DNA of 64,000 bases. Source: Labia minor (taxonomy: Eukaryota; Arthropoda; Insecta; Dermaptera; Spongiphoridae). The notes under the pieces were generated by a model, which made no database searches, was not told the DNA's origin, and saw only the letters and a list, made by a program, of their open reading frames with translations. The position numbers were made by a program, and so were the translations under genes. The DNA is taken from NCBI GenBank assembly GCA_963082975.1, contig OY720344.1, positions 8,729,580-8,793,579 of the forward strand, given 5' to 3'. Of this stretch, positions 1-12,527 are shown one piece after another (the first letter of the stretch is position 1; each line of letters begins with the position of its first letter).

Positions 1-226
1 AAATTATTTATTTTAAATTTGTAGTATAAATTAAATTACAAAAAATGTTTATATTTAAAAATGTATTTTATTATTTTAAAAAACAATGTCGATAGATAAA
101 ATTTTAAAATTATTAGAATTTAATGATATTTATATAATTTATAATAAATTTCAATTTATTTACATATTTAATTGAATATTTACAAAAAAGAAAACTGGTT
201 ATAATAATAAATGTATAGTTAAGTAA

Positions 227-434
227 CTAAAAGTTGAGTAAAAATGTCTTCTTTTGGGCGACTTTAGCAATAGTATCGGGAAGTTCTATGAGGCCGGTCT
301 CAAACCATTCTTTTACCAAATTTCTTAAATTTTGATTTGGAGCGATATGATTTTGACTCGGATTAATTTCTGAGCATTTGAGAGCCATGTTAATTATTGC
401 GTGTATTCCACAATCGTCGAAAGTTAATATAAAT
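227..434 (-). other. Possible terminal coding exon, unidentified
   Basis: Read on the minus strand, this stretch stays open for about 69 codons and ends at a TAG whose complement is at 227-229. Codon content is less AT-biased than the surroundings and the translation looks protein-like (it contains FDDCGIHAIINMALKCSEIN and ends near AKVAQKKTFLLNF). I do not recognise the family. It may be the last exon of a gene whose earlier exons lie on the minus strand, interrupted by the tandem repeat that follows. No clear splice acceptor was found, so the upstream edge is approximate. It could also be a transposon remnant. Confidence 0.3.
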
Positions 435-695
435 TTTAAAATTTTTAACTTTGGACGCCATTCTGACTATGTTCCTGAAGTGATATCAAAAAATAAAAAA
501 CACTTTACATTAATACTTTTCGATACACTATTCGAATCTGAAATCAGAATTTAAAATTTCGCATTTTTAAATATCTATAAATTTCAACTTTGGACGCCAT
601 TTTGACCATGTTCCCGAGGGGGTATCAAAAAATGAAAGGCACTTTACATTACTACTTTTCGATGCTCTTTCCGAATCTGAAGTCAGAATTTCAAA
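435..695. repeat. Two-copy tandem repeat, about 129 bp period
   Basis: Two head-to-tail units share CTTTGGACGCCATT (near 460 and 589), then TATCAAAAAAT, CACTTTACATTA and a TCCGAATCTGAA/TTCGAATCTGAA block. The units differ at many positions, so this is an old duplication. Nothing coding is visible. Confidence 0.75.
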
Positions 696-945
696 ATTTT
701 GAGTTTGATGTCGGACAGAACGACAGACTGAACGATTTTATGAACTCACTTAAGTTCGTTGAATATTAATGTAAATATATGATTGTTACAAACTTGGAAA
801 GGAACTATTGAGTTTTATTTCCTACATGTTATTAGGTACATATTATATAATTATATACAAATAATTTACTTATTGTTATAATTATTATGAGAGATTGTAA
901 ATTAATTGAATAATAAAATATATATATATACACAAATAGGCTTTA

Positions 946-1104
946 AAAAGGCAACCTCCCAGCAGAAAGAGAAGAGGGAGACCAAGAGTCAGCTGGAGAG
1001 GGGGAATTAATAACGCGCTCTTTAGGCCAAGAAGTATAGAGGAGGAAGAATATTTGAAACACAATCAGTGGCGTTTGGGAGTCGAAAGACGAGCAACGTT
1101 CTAA
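946..1104 (+). mobile_element. Non-LTR retrotransposon C-terminal remnant
   Basis: One frame reads 52 codons to a TAA at 1102. It contains RKRRGRPRVSWRGGI followed by IEEEEYLKHNQWRLGVERR. The GRP-x-x-x-W-x-x-GI pattern with a later WRLGxxRR is typical of the C-terminal tail of insect non-LTR reverse transcriptases. The rest of the element is missing. It ends about 100 bp before the start codon of SDR gene 1, so it sits in that gene's promoter or 5' UTR. Confidence 0.6.
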
Positions 1105-1202
1105 ACCCGACATTATATATAATATATATTTATAAAGTTCTAGCTCTATCTAATCAGAAAGATTTTCTTGTGAGCAAATTCTACACAACAAAATCACTCA
1201 CA

Positions 1203-4200
1203 ATGGAAATGAAAGGATGCAGGGCGATGGTGACAGGCGGTGCCTCTGGTATTGGCCTTGAATTTTCCAAACAACTCTTAATTAACGGGGCCAAGGTATG
1301 CCTAATTTTAATTTCCAATTTAAACTTTTCAAATAAATAGACAATTTCTATTTTAACGATTAAAATGAAATATATTTTCTAAATTAGACTGAGTAGAGTG
1401 ATAATGTTTGAACAAGGTATTGGGGGAATCGAAAATGAAAAAATTTAAAAAGAATCTTCAGAGGATGTTGCATGTTTATTTTTAAGATAAATAGAAAAAG
1501 AATATTTACTTAATGAAAATAACGTTACAATTATTGATCTCAAATCTCAAAAATATCTTAAATCTTTCTTTAATAATAATTTTTATTTATTATTAATATT
1601 ATTTTAAATTTAAGATGATAATTAATTCTGTTTTAGAAAGTCGCAATTTTGGATTTGAATAAAATCCAAGGGGAGGAATCTGAAAAGAGTCTTAATAATC
1701 AATATGGAGCTGATAAAGTAATTTTTATATTTTGTGATATTTCTAAAAAACAAGATCACGAAGGTATTCATTATTTTAATGATAGTTATTAATAGTTAAA
1801 TTAAAAAAATAAATAAATAGTAAAATAAATTAATATATTAATACATTAAAATAGAACGATTTATATATATAATTTGTTCAGATTAGAAATTTTTGTATTA
1901 TTTATTCCACATAAATATTAATTGGATTATAATGAATGAATTTAATAATTATAATTTTTTACATTTTAAAATCAAATCTGGAATAAAAATAGAATTGTTT
2001 TTATAGATGCATTTCAGAAAGCCATCACTCAAATGGGAGGTTTAGATCTTGTAATAAACAATGCTGGTATTATGGATGATCGACGATGGGAGCTCTCCAT
2101 AGAAATTAATGTGGTAAAAAAATCTCTTGTCTTATTTTAATTATAATTATAACAAATGCTACATATGTACATTTATTTATAATACTTTGTGTTAGGAATA
2201 ATTTTTTAATTTTAATTTTAATGTTTTTATCAACTTAACTTCATGTCTGTCTGTCTGTCTGTTTGCTCTTATGACAAATTGAAATCGATTTTTAATCAAC
2301 TTTAAATTGAGATAGACTTTTGAAAATTTTTATAGTTATTTTAATGGATTCCCAGAATGTATGGAAGAATAATAATTTAATTATAATTAATTAATTGTAA
2401 TTTAATTAAAGATTATTTGCTTTAATATTTGAATTTTCATTCACCCCTTCTGACGGATAAATATTGAGTTGGTTTTTATTTTGAAAATAATTCAAAATAA
2501 TTTATATCATTAAAAGAGGAATTTTTAATTAATTTAATAATTATTATAAATATATTTTAAAAATATTACTTCAATAATAACATTAACTTAATATAATTAT
2601 AAAGATTAAATGGATCCGTAGAATGGATGGAAGAAATATAATTGAATTATAACTAATTAATTGTAATGTAATTAGTAACTAAATGCGACCAATGTTTTTC
2701 GTTGAATATGAAGCAATTCATCCATATACTTTGTCACGCTTATAGAACAATTATTTTATTCTTTTTAGTCCATGAAAAAAACGTTATTTTATAAAAAAAT
2801 TTTATATTTATATTTTTATTTAATTTGATTTGTCAAAACATCAATATGAAAGAAATACTATAAAAATTTATTTTTTTCCTTTTATAATAAATGAAAAGTA
2901 TATTAGAATTGAAAAATATTTATCAATCAATTATTATGTTAAAAGACTGCAGTTGCAAGAGGAACAATCTTAGCATTGGAAGCGATGGGCAAGAATAAAG
3001 GAGGAAAAGGAGGAACGGTGGTCAATATTTCTTCCATTGCTGGCCTCTCCTCGGTACCCTGTTGCCCGATTTATTCTGGTACAAAACACGCAGTCATTGG
3101 GATGGTCCGATCATTTGGGGTAAATACTCTTTTTTCTAATTTTAAAATTTCTAATTTAAATTTATATTATAATAATTAAATAAGATATTTTTTTGATATC
3201 ATATTTTTTTACTATCTGATGAATTATTACCTAATTTCATTATATTAATTAATCCATAGATAGAATTATATAGATTTTTGTATCTATAAATTTTAAAAAT
3301 TGTTACATACCTGAAAACTTTTTAAATATTTATTTAATTTAAATTATTTCTAAAGTTATCATTTTAAATAATTTTATAAAATTATCATTTCTTTTTTAAA
3401 TGTAGGCTATATATTTTATCAATATCTAATAAATAAATAAAAAAAAATATGGAAATTTATTATTTTTGATGTTTTCAACTGATAATCATTTAAGTTCAAT
3501 TTTAATAGTTTTTATTTTAATTACCCATTTATTTATTTTATTTTACATGTTTTAAATTATTTTCTAAATTTTTAAATTTGTTATACTATAAATCCATATA
3601 TTCGATAAAGAGTATTAATTAATAAAATAAAATCGAAAAAAAAGAAAATAAATATATCGTCTTTTTCTTATATTATTCAATTAGACAAGCCTTATAAATA
3701 TAAAGATACATTAATAAATTTTATTTTAAAGTTTAATAAGTCCCCTGTTGTGATTTTATATTATTAAATAATAATATTCAGTAGTTAATAAATTAAAATA
3801 AGTTGACCTGTGGCCAGGTCCGAACCGACCGACGGTTTGAAGTAAATTAATTTCCAGCTACAGAAACAATTTCAAATAATTTTAATATATCTATTAATGT
3901 AATAAAAAATAGATATAGATATAAAATAAATATTTTTAATTTTATTTTATTTATAATATATAAATATGAGCTGGCTGAGACGTCATGAATGGCTGGATGA
4001 CGCCATATAATTTTAAATTAAGAAAAAACTAATAAAGATGATTTTTCTCGAAAATAAAACCAATACAAAGTGCATAATTCGTGATTATATGTAAAAAATC
4101 TCCTCATGTGAAATTTGGTGTGAAAATATTCCTTCCCTTCCTATCGTCGATCGCTAATACTACCACTTCCGGTTTCCGGATTTGCACCAAAAGATGATCA

Positions 4201-7200
4201 ATTCATCCCACTGATGCATTAAGTAAATATACCAAATTTCATCAAAATCCGTTCAGCCGTTCAGGCTGTACACGTCAATGGACAGACGGACAGACATCAT
4301 GCTAAAAATACTTTTTTCTGTTAAGAAAATGAATGATTCGTGGAGATATGTAAAAATCTCCACATGTGAAATTTGGTGTGAAAACAAGACCTCCCTTACA
4401 ATCGTCGGTCGGTAAAAAGCAGTCCATAGGCTAACATAGAAAAATCCCTTCTTTTAGTAAAAATCAATTTTCAAAAACAAATGGAGTTAAAAAAATTAAA
4501 GAAAGCTAGAAATTGAGTTGTGGGGAGACCAATTGTGAAGCGATTAGTTGATAGACTAAAAATGTGGTGGGCAGACAATATAAAGGAGAACGTGAGGAAG
4601 TTGGGAGAGAATAGGAATTGAATGGAGAGGGTTGAAGATAAAGACAGTTGATGAAGTTCCCTACTGCCACTTTGCTAAATATAATATGTTTCTCATAATA
4701 GAGCAGGACATGGATATTCAATAAAATATACTAGAAGAAACAAATAAACCAATTAAATTAAATTAATATTATTAAATGTTTATATTTTAGGTATATCTAT
4801 AATTTTAAATATTTATATAAATATATTTATTATTTTATAAAATATCTCATGACTCATCTTTAGATTACCTTACACTTTCTCTCAAACACAATAAAATATA
4901 GTATAGAAAATAATAATAAAAACATTTTTAAAAGAAAACAAGCAGATAAAAAAATCTATTAAATAAATAATAAATTATCCTTCTATATTAAGGTGTTAGG
5001 TATTATATATATATATATATATATTGTCGTATAATAGAGGCTTAGTATGGGTTGGATTATTAAGAAAAAAATGTGTTTAAAGCACACACACAAAATTAAT
5101 AAAATTGATCTTTAATTTAATTGGAAGCACTCTTGTTTATTATTTATTAATAGAAATTAGTTGTGGGAATCCGGCGAAGAGAGAAGAGAGAAGAGAGGTT
5201 GATAAAGGAAGAGGTTAATTTGGTTAATCATTCAGATTAAAATAAAATATTAAATAATAATAAAATTAATATTTAATGATGAAAGAAAATAATACAATTA
5301 TAATAATTATCATGAAAAATTATAACTTAGAAATTAACTAAAAAATAAAGTATATTTATTTTAATATTATTGATATATCAAATTTTATATTTGTTTAGCA
5401 GAAAAGGTCGAAAAAGTCATAATTCCTTTGTATAAAATAATAGCAGTTAATTGTTATTAGTATAAAGTTTAGGGTGGTTTTTTCCAATCATTCAATGATA
5501 CATCTTCTCTGGACAGGGAACTTCTATATTGGCTTTGATGTATGATCGTGGCATTGTCGTATCACTTATGGTAGAGATGATATCTCTCTGTCCTCTCCAT
5601 CCCGAAGAATGTTCTTACAATCTTCGTTCCATCCAACAGAAAAACTCTTACCCCTTCCTAGCAGTCCTTGACTACTCTTCCAATAACTCAATTACTTTAT
5701 GAGCGATGTAAAGATTGAATATATGATAATAGGTCACATTCATCAAACGATCCTATTTCAATTATATTGTCATCTTTTTAGCTAAAATGGATGTAGGTGA
5801 AGTATTTAATATTTGTCTTAAATGTGTATTTATGATGCCTTAATGACGTTCCCCTATTAAAAGGCATTTTTATATGGTTATATATTACAATATATAAATA
5901 TATATAAATATTTTATAAAATTTATCTCTTATAACTTTAATTATTTCTCATCATCTTTAGCTATATTTTTGAAACATTTTATATATTCTCATTTTGAGTT
6001 CAATATTGATTATTTTTTAAACCTGAAATAAATCATTATATTTTGTTAGAGTTTCTAGTTTCATAATATAACTTTATTCACTCGTACTATTGTTAAAAAT
6101 ATTCTCTTTATGTCACTATCTATCAAAACATTTTACTATAAATTTATTTTGATCGTAAAACTAATTTATATATTTTAATAGTATTAATATAATAATAATG
6201 AATTAATATAATAATAAGTTAATAATAAATTAAATACCAATTTGATGTTTTAGCATCCGTTACATATGAAAAGGTATGGCGTTCGTGTAATGGCAATGTG
6301 CCCTGGAGCTACAGAAACCCCATTGCTCATGGAAGGGCACACCAGACAACGCACCAAGGAAGACAATGATTTTTTTCAAATGATTCCTCAAATAACGACG
6401 GCTCAACCGTGTGTATATAATTTCTTAACATTCTTTTTAATCTTAAGAATTGCTGTTATTATATAAGAATCAATTGTACCCTTATACGAGGGTCATTCAA
6501 CAAGTACTTAGCCTCATCGTCCGATGGCGCTGCTATCACAAAAGAGTTTTACCATCATCAGTCAATTCCCTTCACTAGTTTTGTTTTGACAGCCTTTTGA
6601 AGCGAGCGTGCCGATCAGTTGTACAAAAATGGCCATGGCCAAATTGGTCGATTTGCTCTACGAATTGCTGCCTCATCCACCTTACTCTCCAGATTTGGCC
6701 CCCTGTGATTACTTTTTGTTTCCAAACCTGAAAAAGTCACTCGCCGGGAATAAATTTTGGTGGAATTATTCTTTTTCCATTTTTGTACAACTGAGAGAAG
6801 AAAGAATTTCTATATGATGGTAAAACTCTTTTGTGATAGCAGCGCCATCGGACGGTGAGGCTAAGTACTTGTTAAATGACCCTCATATATCTACTATGCT
6901 CAGTCCGGCTTAGAGAGGGGGCTCTGTTCCCTTTACACCCGACGTAATACGTATTATTTATTTGAAAGCCTGTATGTAATAATTTTCATTTATTTGATTT
7001 ATAAAACAAAAATTAACTTTTTTAACTAATTTGGTCTCCCCACAACCACACAAAATTTAATAAATTCACATAATTATTTTTTTTAATTTAAATATAATTT
7101 AATTTAAACTTGTGAAATAATAATTGAAGTATAGAAATATTGTATCCTCTTAGCGGGATTAGATTTGATCTAATATTGTCCAATTTAGCCTTAATCCGCA

Positions 7201-10191
7201 TTAATATTCTCATAAGATTAGAAAAACTCACCCCAGTCCAATTCATTTACCAATCCAAGTGGCATGACAAATAATAATAATCAAATAATACTTATATTTT
7301 ATGATTATAATTAAATATTAAAATTTTAAAGTACTATAATTCGAATCCTATTGCTGAATTTAATTCTCAAAATTTTCATGATACAGATGCATCAAATTTT
7401 ATCAAAATACCCCCTAAGTGGTGAATAGTAGCATATTTGATTGAAAGTCTGTATGTATTAGGTTTTCATTTATTTAATTTCAATCAGTATTTTAAAACAT
7501 TCATTTCCTTTTCGAGTTCTTATTTATTTTATAATGTAATCATTAAGTTAACCCCTCAAGCCGCGAATTAAATTTTCCTATGCCAGCGTTCCGGCGGGAA
7601 TTAAAAGAGCGAAAAATGCACTTTCTTGCACTCGTACCTAAAATAATTAATATCTCATAAACTACTCAAAATAAATTTGTGAAATTTTCAAAAGATGTCA
7701 AGGGAAGATGTTTCTTTGTATACAAAAAATTTGAAGACTCGAAAATAATATAAATATAAAAATTTTTTATAAAATAACGTTTTTCCAATGGACTAAAAAG
7801 AATAAAATAATTTTTCTATAAGCCTGACAAAGTTTATGGATGAATTGCCTCATATTCAACGATAAACGTCGGGCGCATTTAGTTTAATTTATTTATATGA
7901 ATAATCAAGTCAAATTTTTGTAATAATAAAAATTTTATTAAACGCATAAACTGACAAATTTTTTTATCATCCAATAAAATTGATAGGTTAAGAGCTAAGA
8001 AATTAATCTTTTATTATTTTTCACTGTAATATACTTATATCAAAGTATGTATCAAAATTTAAAAGAATTTTTATTAAATTTACATATTATCAATCAAATC
8101 CAAAATGGTTGATTATATTAGAAGAAATAGTGTTACTTGTTAATTAAGTGTTTTAGTGTGGTATGAATCTTAGTATATATATATGAATTATAGCTCTATA
8201 AAGAAAATTAATTGCATAAAAGTAAATGGGCCCAACGTTTTTCGGTGAATATGAAGCAATTCATCCATAAACTTTGTCAGGCTTATAGACAAATTATTTT
8301 ATTATTTTTAGTGCGATTTTAATTCTATAAAATAAAACTATTCATAGAAAATGATCTAATATCAGAAAATTATTTTATTCTTTTTAGTCCATTGGAAAAC
8401 GTTATTTTATAAAAAAATTTTATATTTATATTATTTTATAATTTTTAGTGCAATTTTAATTTGATTAATTTATTTAATATAATAAGAGAAATAGAAAAGA
8501 TGAAGTATAACGAAAGTATTACTAATAGTAATTAATCGATAATTAATTACAATTAATTAATTATAATTCAATTATATATCTTCTATATCTTCTAGGGATC
8601 CATTGAAATATCTATAAAAATTTTCAAATGTCTATCTCAATAAAAAGTCGATGAAAAATCGATTTCAATTTATCAAAAGAGCGGACAGTGAGGCAGAGAG
8701 ACAGACGCCAAGTGAAGTTAAGAAAAACGTTATAAAAACAAAGTTTTTTCTTCTTTGAAAAAATAGGTGTTCGAAAAAAAAACAGTAAAAAAAGTGGAAA
8801 AGAAAAAGTCTAATTATTGTAGTTTTAAAAAGTGCAAAAACTTTCAAAATTGATCAAGAGATGGCAGAGAAATGCATATTTATATAAACGCTGGAACCCG
8901 CCGAGTACAGACTCGGGGTCCCGCCGTTACGATTGATTTTGTCGCGCGAGTACGTATTCGGGTTCCCAGCTTGAGGGGTTAATTAAATATGTAATTCACA
9001 TTTTATATGGTATAATAGATTCCTTAATATTTATTTTGATATTCAATTTTTATTATCATTTATCGTTTTTTGATTATTTTTTATTATTATGATTCTTAGA
9101 GATATCTATAGTAAGAGACTTGAGACATTTTATTAAACTAAAACTAACTTTTTTTTAAAATTATTTGGTCTTCCCACAACAACACAAAATTTAATTAAAT
9201 TCAAATATTTATTTTTTAATTTTAATACGATTTAATTTAAACGTGCGAGTCATAATAATTGATGTACAGAAATATATGTATGTTCTTTTAGCGAGATTAG
9301 ATTTGATCTAATTTTGTCCGATGCTCTGAATGAACAATTGGAAGTATTATAAAGTTTTTAAAAATTAATTTCTGCGGTTATTCATTAGATCAGTGATTCT
9401 CAACCACTGTGCCGCGAGATTTTCAAAGTGTGCCACTAGATTACGAGGCTCTTAAACTTTTTTTCTAAATTTTTTTCAATTTGGTTCTAAAAAAAAAGTA
9501 AGACGTTTTTGGGACTAGGTTCTTAAACATTTCCGACTTTTTTTCTAAATTTTAAAAAAAAATATTTAAACCGTTTTTGGGACCACTTTTTTTCAATATG
9601 GTGAACTTTTACACTTATCTTTTTCAAATTTTCAAACCTTTAAATGTGTGACGCGGTAAAAAAAGGTTGAGAATCACTATATTAGATATTGATAAAATTG
9701 ATAGCCTTTTTCAAATAAAGGTAGATAATATAATATTATTGTGATGTAATTTCATAGTAATCGTTTTAGCCTATTTTGGGTCTGCAACGTAACAATTTTC
9801 CGGACACATACACACACATAGAGAAAGACAGAAAGACACACAGAGACATATATAAAAAAAATTCTAGTCTCTTCTGGATTGTAGAGGTCAAGAAACGTGA
9901 AAATATGCAAAAAATTTTAAATTCTGAGTAATGTGCTGACAAAAACCATGATATATATATAAATAAGATTTTGTTTCAATAAAAATCTTTGTATTTTAAT
10001 TTAATGTAAAAGAATTAAATTATTTAACGGTTTAACTTTCATTTGATTTTCTTTGTTACAGACCCAGTTTCGTTGCTGAAAATATGATAACTTTATTAAA
10101 AACTGGCTCAACTGGAGATATTTTTGTTTGTGAATTGAATCAACCTTTGTATAAAATAATAATTCCTGATTATCAAACTTTTAAAGTATAA
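1203..10191 (+). CDS. SDR gene 1: 15-hydroxyprostaglandin dehydrogenase [NAD+]-like
   Basis: Six exons: 1203-1295, 1637-1763, 2007-2113, 2946-3119, 6254-6408 and 10062-10191, all with GT-AG borders and phases 0,1,0,0,2; 261 residues. A classical short-chain dehydrogenase that should oxidise a secondary alcohol using NAD. The nucleotide-binding motif TGGASGIG is in exon 1, and Asp37 at the end of beta-2 favours NAD over NADP. NNAG is in exon 3. The catalytic tetrad is complete: Asn108, Ser139 (NISS), Tyr152 and Lys156 (YSGTK), one residue offset from human 15-PGDH. Exon 6 encodes the family's C-terminal PLYKIIIPDYQ. Intron 4 (3.1 kb) and intron 5 (3.65 kb) are swollen by repeats. Exon 5 lies inside a 3.5 kb block that is duplicated at 14767-18297. 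AATAAA follows the stop closely. The start ATG gives the usual family N-terminus; an in-frame ATG at 1068 lies inside retrotransposon-derived sequence. The true substrate is unknown. Confidence 0.88.
2230..2850 (+). repeat. Dispersed repeat family A, fragment in intron 3 of SDR gene 1
   Basis: Contains GTCTGTCTGTCTGT, then GACAAATTGAAATCGATTTT and CAACTTTAAATTGAGATA, and later GAATATGAAGCAATTCATCC. The same blocks recur at 29860-31110 in the same orientation, at 40375-41400 inverted, and inside the element at 7552-8978. No coding capacity is visible. Confidence 0.75.
4510..4725 (+). mobile_element. Degenerate non-LTR retrotransposon tail (in duplication copy 1)
   Basis: Encodes a broken version of WGRPIVKRLVDRLKMWWADN, similar to the GRPxxRWxDxIKE tail of non-LTR reverse transcriptases. 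A frameshift or stop near 4617-4620 breaks this copy, while the copy at 15490-15699 stays open. It lies in intron 4 of SDR gene 1. Confidence 0.5.
6487..6885 (+). mobile_element. mariner-derived MITE with about 70-bp inverted ends
   Basis: The left end GAGGGTCATTCAACAAGTAC and its near-perfect complement at the right end extend inward through the CCGATGGCGCTGCTATCAC block. TA lies at the flanks. The short internal frame still shows the PPYSPDLAPCD motif of mariner transposase, which carries a catalytic Asp, followed by FPNLKKSLAG. All other transposase parts are gone, so it is non-autonomous. It lies just downstream of exon 5 of SDR gene 1, in intron 5. Confidence 0.85.
6960..7245. repeat. 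Dispersed repeat family B
   Basis: Carries TTTGGTCTCCCCACAAC, ATAATTTAATTTAAAC and GATTAGATTTGATCTAAT. Related copies are at 9125-9330, 17944-18229 (through the segmental duplication) and 33150-33380. The last copy is split from its left part by a Helitron. Confidence 0.75.
7552..8978. mobile_element. piggyBac-type non-autonomous element, 1,427 bp
   Basis: The ends are inverted repeats, CCCCTCAAGC at the left and GCTTGAGGGG at the right, with a TTAA target duplication on both sides (7548-7551 and 8979-8982). TTAA duplication with CC-starting ends is typical of the piggyBac superfamily. GC-rich sequence sits near both ends (GTTCCGGCGGGA; CTCGGGGTCCCG). The interior holds family A repeat pieces and no transposase. 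It lies in intron 5 of SDR gene 1. Confidence 0.75.
9125..9330. repeat. Dispersed repeat family B, second copy
   Basis: Matches 6960-7245 through TTTGGTCTTCCCACAAC and GAGATTAGATTTGATCTAAT, with substitutions throughout. Non-coding; intron 5 of SDR gene 1. Confidence 0.7.
9391..9679. mobile_element. hAT-type MITE, 289 bp
   Basis: Begins CAGTGATTCTCAACC and ends with the complement GGTTGAGAATCACTA, the terminal type of many hAT elements. The flanks are CATTAGAT and TATTAGAT, an 8-bp target duplication with one mismatch. The interior is non-coding and resembles the element at 20417-20597 (both contain TGGTTCTAAAAAAAA). It lies in intron 5 of SDR gene 1. Confidence 0.75.
9755..9960. repeat. Dispersed repeat family F
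   Basis: Shares GTCTGCAACG, a purine-rich GACAGAAAGACA tract, GAAACGTGAA and CAAAAAATTTTA with 33750-33900. Non-coding. It lies about 100 bp upstream of exon 6 of SDR gene 1; the other copy lies upstream of exon 2 of SDR gene 3. Confidence 0.65.
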
Positions 10192-11844
10192 AATAAAATC
10201 ATTTAACTTTCTATTCTAAAATGGATGAGAATAATTCTTTTATGGGTATTCCAACAGAAAAATTAACTAACTTTTTATAAAATTTATAGTTTATTATTAC
10301 AATTGTATACACATACAATTATATTTAAAATTACCTAATTTATTTTATTTTAATTTTTCTGAAATTAACATTGATATGGGATAATAATATATTAATAATA
10401 AAATTTCATATAAATATTTTAAGAAAAATTTTAAATACAATTCATATAGTTTTTAGAGATTTTATAAATATTTAGTTTGTTAAATTATAATTCTAAATAA
10501 ACTTTATGAAATGATAAATAAAATCTATTAAAACAAATAATTTTTAAGATTTAATATAAAAATTAAATATTCACTTAAAGCAGGAGACTCAATTATCATT
10601 TATCTTCATATTAATGATATTAATTTTGAATTTATAATTATTGGAAGTTAAGTAAAAGTACCTGGAACAACTAGCTATCGTTCGACTCTTTTAACAAATT
10701 TATACAATTTATTATTATAAACTTAAAAATTTTACAATTTTTTAATTATTTATTACAATTGTTATATGGCTTTTCTAAAAATGACCCATCAGAAATTTGT
10801 TTAATATATTCAAATTTACTTGATAAAATATTTGATTTTATATTATATATATATATTTGGTATGTTGTTATAATTATAAAATAGAACATTATAAAAATAT
10901 ACAAGTAAAATGTCCACTTCTCTCTTAGCTGCAGGAGATCTCAATAGGTACCCTTCAGGATCACAATTGCAATTCAAAATAATACATTTTATAAGTTAAA
11001 TCCAGTACAAACTTGATATTTCTGCAATCATCATCCTTGATGATCCCATTTAATAGAGAACAAACAAATTTCTGACCTGCCTCATTATAAAAATGTTTCA
11101 GACCTTTGAAATAAGAAACATCAAAATGGTTGACATTTGTGAGTGCTAAGTAGAGGAAGTACATTTAAACAAGATAAATAAGAAAGACGAAAGAAACTTT
11201 AAAATAATCATCATTATTTTACATTAAAATTAAAACTAAATATAACATAATTTGATCATAATACTAAATTATGAACATAGAACCGATTCGACCTTTAAAA
11301 AAAATATTGATATACCTACAATTCGTAGATTATTTACTACAATTATTAAATGTTACATCATTGCATCAATCTGATTAAAATGAATGTAAAATTGGGGTAC
11401 TCAATAATAATAAATAATATTAATAAATATTTTAGTGAAAAAATATTAAAAATTATAAAACTATTTAAAAATTATTTAGTAAAAGAAAAATGAATAAATA
11501 AATATAAATTAGTAATTTACATAAAAAACATTTACAAATTTCAAATATTTTAGAGAAAACAAATAACATTACATTGCAAAACAATTACAAAAGCGTTTTT
11601 TTTTTTTTGACAAATAAATAAATATATTTTATTAAAATAGATATTTTTAATTTTATTTCGAAATTAAATAATAAATTTTAAAATATTTTAAATATAAAAA
11701 AATATTAATACAATATCAATTTAAAAAAGAGGCAAGAGGCAAATTTCAATATCTATCTGTGACGTCTTATATAAATTTAAATTAAGAAAAAACTAATGAA
11801 GATGAATTCTATTTAGACTATTGAAACTAATATTACTTATCATA
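10192..11844. other. AT-rich spacer between SDR gene 1 and the ionotropic receptor
   Basis: Mostly low-complexity AT sequence. At 10550-10655 is a fragment of repeat family D (AATATAAAAATTAAATATTC followed by TTATCATTTATCTTCATATT) that also occurs downstream of gene 2. At 10961-11164, minus strand, a 67-codon frame of less biased composition (with NHFDVSYFKGLKHFYNEAGQ) may be an exon or a transposon remnant; I do not recognise it. No other feature is supported. Confidence 0.5.
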
Positions 11845-12475
11845 CGAGGTTTGTTTCAAGAAAAGGTGAATGTTGAATTTCCTCAGGCTGTGTACATTCG
11901 ATTATCGAAATTTTTTTTTTCTTGTGTTGATACACATGTTTCTCATATGTTGACATTATCAGCCATTTTGGATTAGTTGTTTGTTTTTGACATCTGAAAA
12001 ATTTAGTCACGTTTTGTGTGTTCTTCGATTTTTTACTTAAAAAAAAAGAAATACTACTAGGAAGTTATGCAACGTTTGCATGAATCAATACGGCTCAAAC
12101 GAGCGGAATTGTGGAAGAACAAATCATGGATTCTGAATTACGATAGTCAAAAACAACACCGTAATCATGCATCAACCGTAACCGTATTCACCAGATTTGG
12201 TTCCCTGCGACTTTTTCCTATTTCCAAAACTCTAGAGAACAATTAAAGGAAAGGGTTAGGTCACAATTGATGAAATAAAGTCAGAATCGCAGAAGGAGCT
12301 GTAGGTCATTCCGAAAAGCGCATTTACGAAGTGTTTCGACGATTGGAAGAAGCGCTGGCATAAGTGCATTATATCTGACGGGAATTACTTTGAAGGGGAC
12401 AAAATGGATATTGATGAATAAATAAATACTTTTTGAAATCATTCAAAATTCACCTTTTCTTTTGAACAAACCTAG
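11845..12475 (+). mobile_element. mariner element remnant, 631 bp
   Basis: Ends are inverted: CGAGGTTTGTTTCAAGAAAA at the left and TTTTGAACAAACCTAG at the right, flanked by TA. Internally, broken frames show YSPDLVPCDFFLF, then CFDDWKKRWHKCI and NYFEGDKMDIDE before the stop, the C-terminus of mariner transposase. Most of the N-terminal half is deleted and stops interrupt the frame, so it is inactive. It lies just downstream of the receptor gene's 3' end, in opposite orientation. Confidence 0.85.
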
Positions 12476-12527
12476 TAGATGGTTAATTAATAATTAAATA
12501 AATAGTATTAGAAATGTAGATACAAAT

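Larger units (their letters stand above)
3795..7313. repeat. Segmental duplication, copy 1 (3,519 bp)
   Basis: Nearly identical to 14767-18297 in direct orientation, with only scattered substitutions and small indels (for example near 4723-4740). The block contains the 3' part of intron 4, all of exon 5 and the start of intron 5 of SDR gene 1, plus a non-LTR tail and a mariner MITE. Identity breaks abruptly at both ends. As this copy fits the gene's reading frame and splice phases, it is the functional one. Confidence 0.93.
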
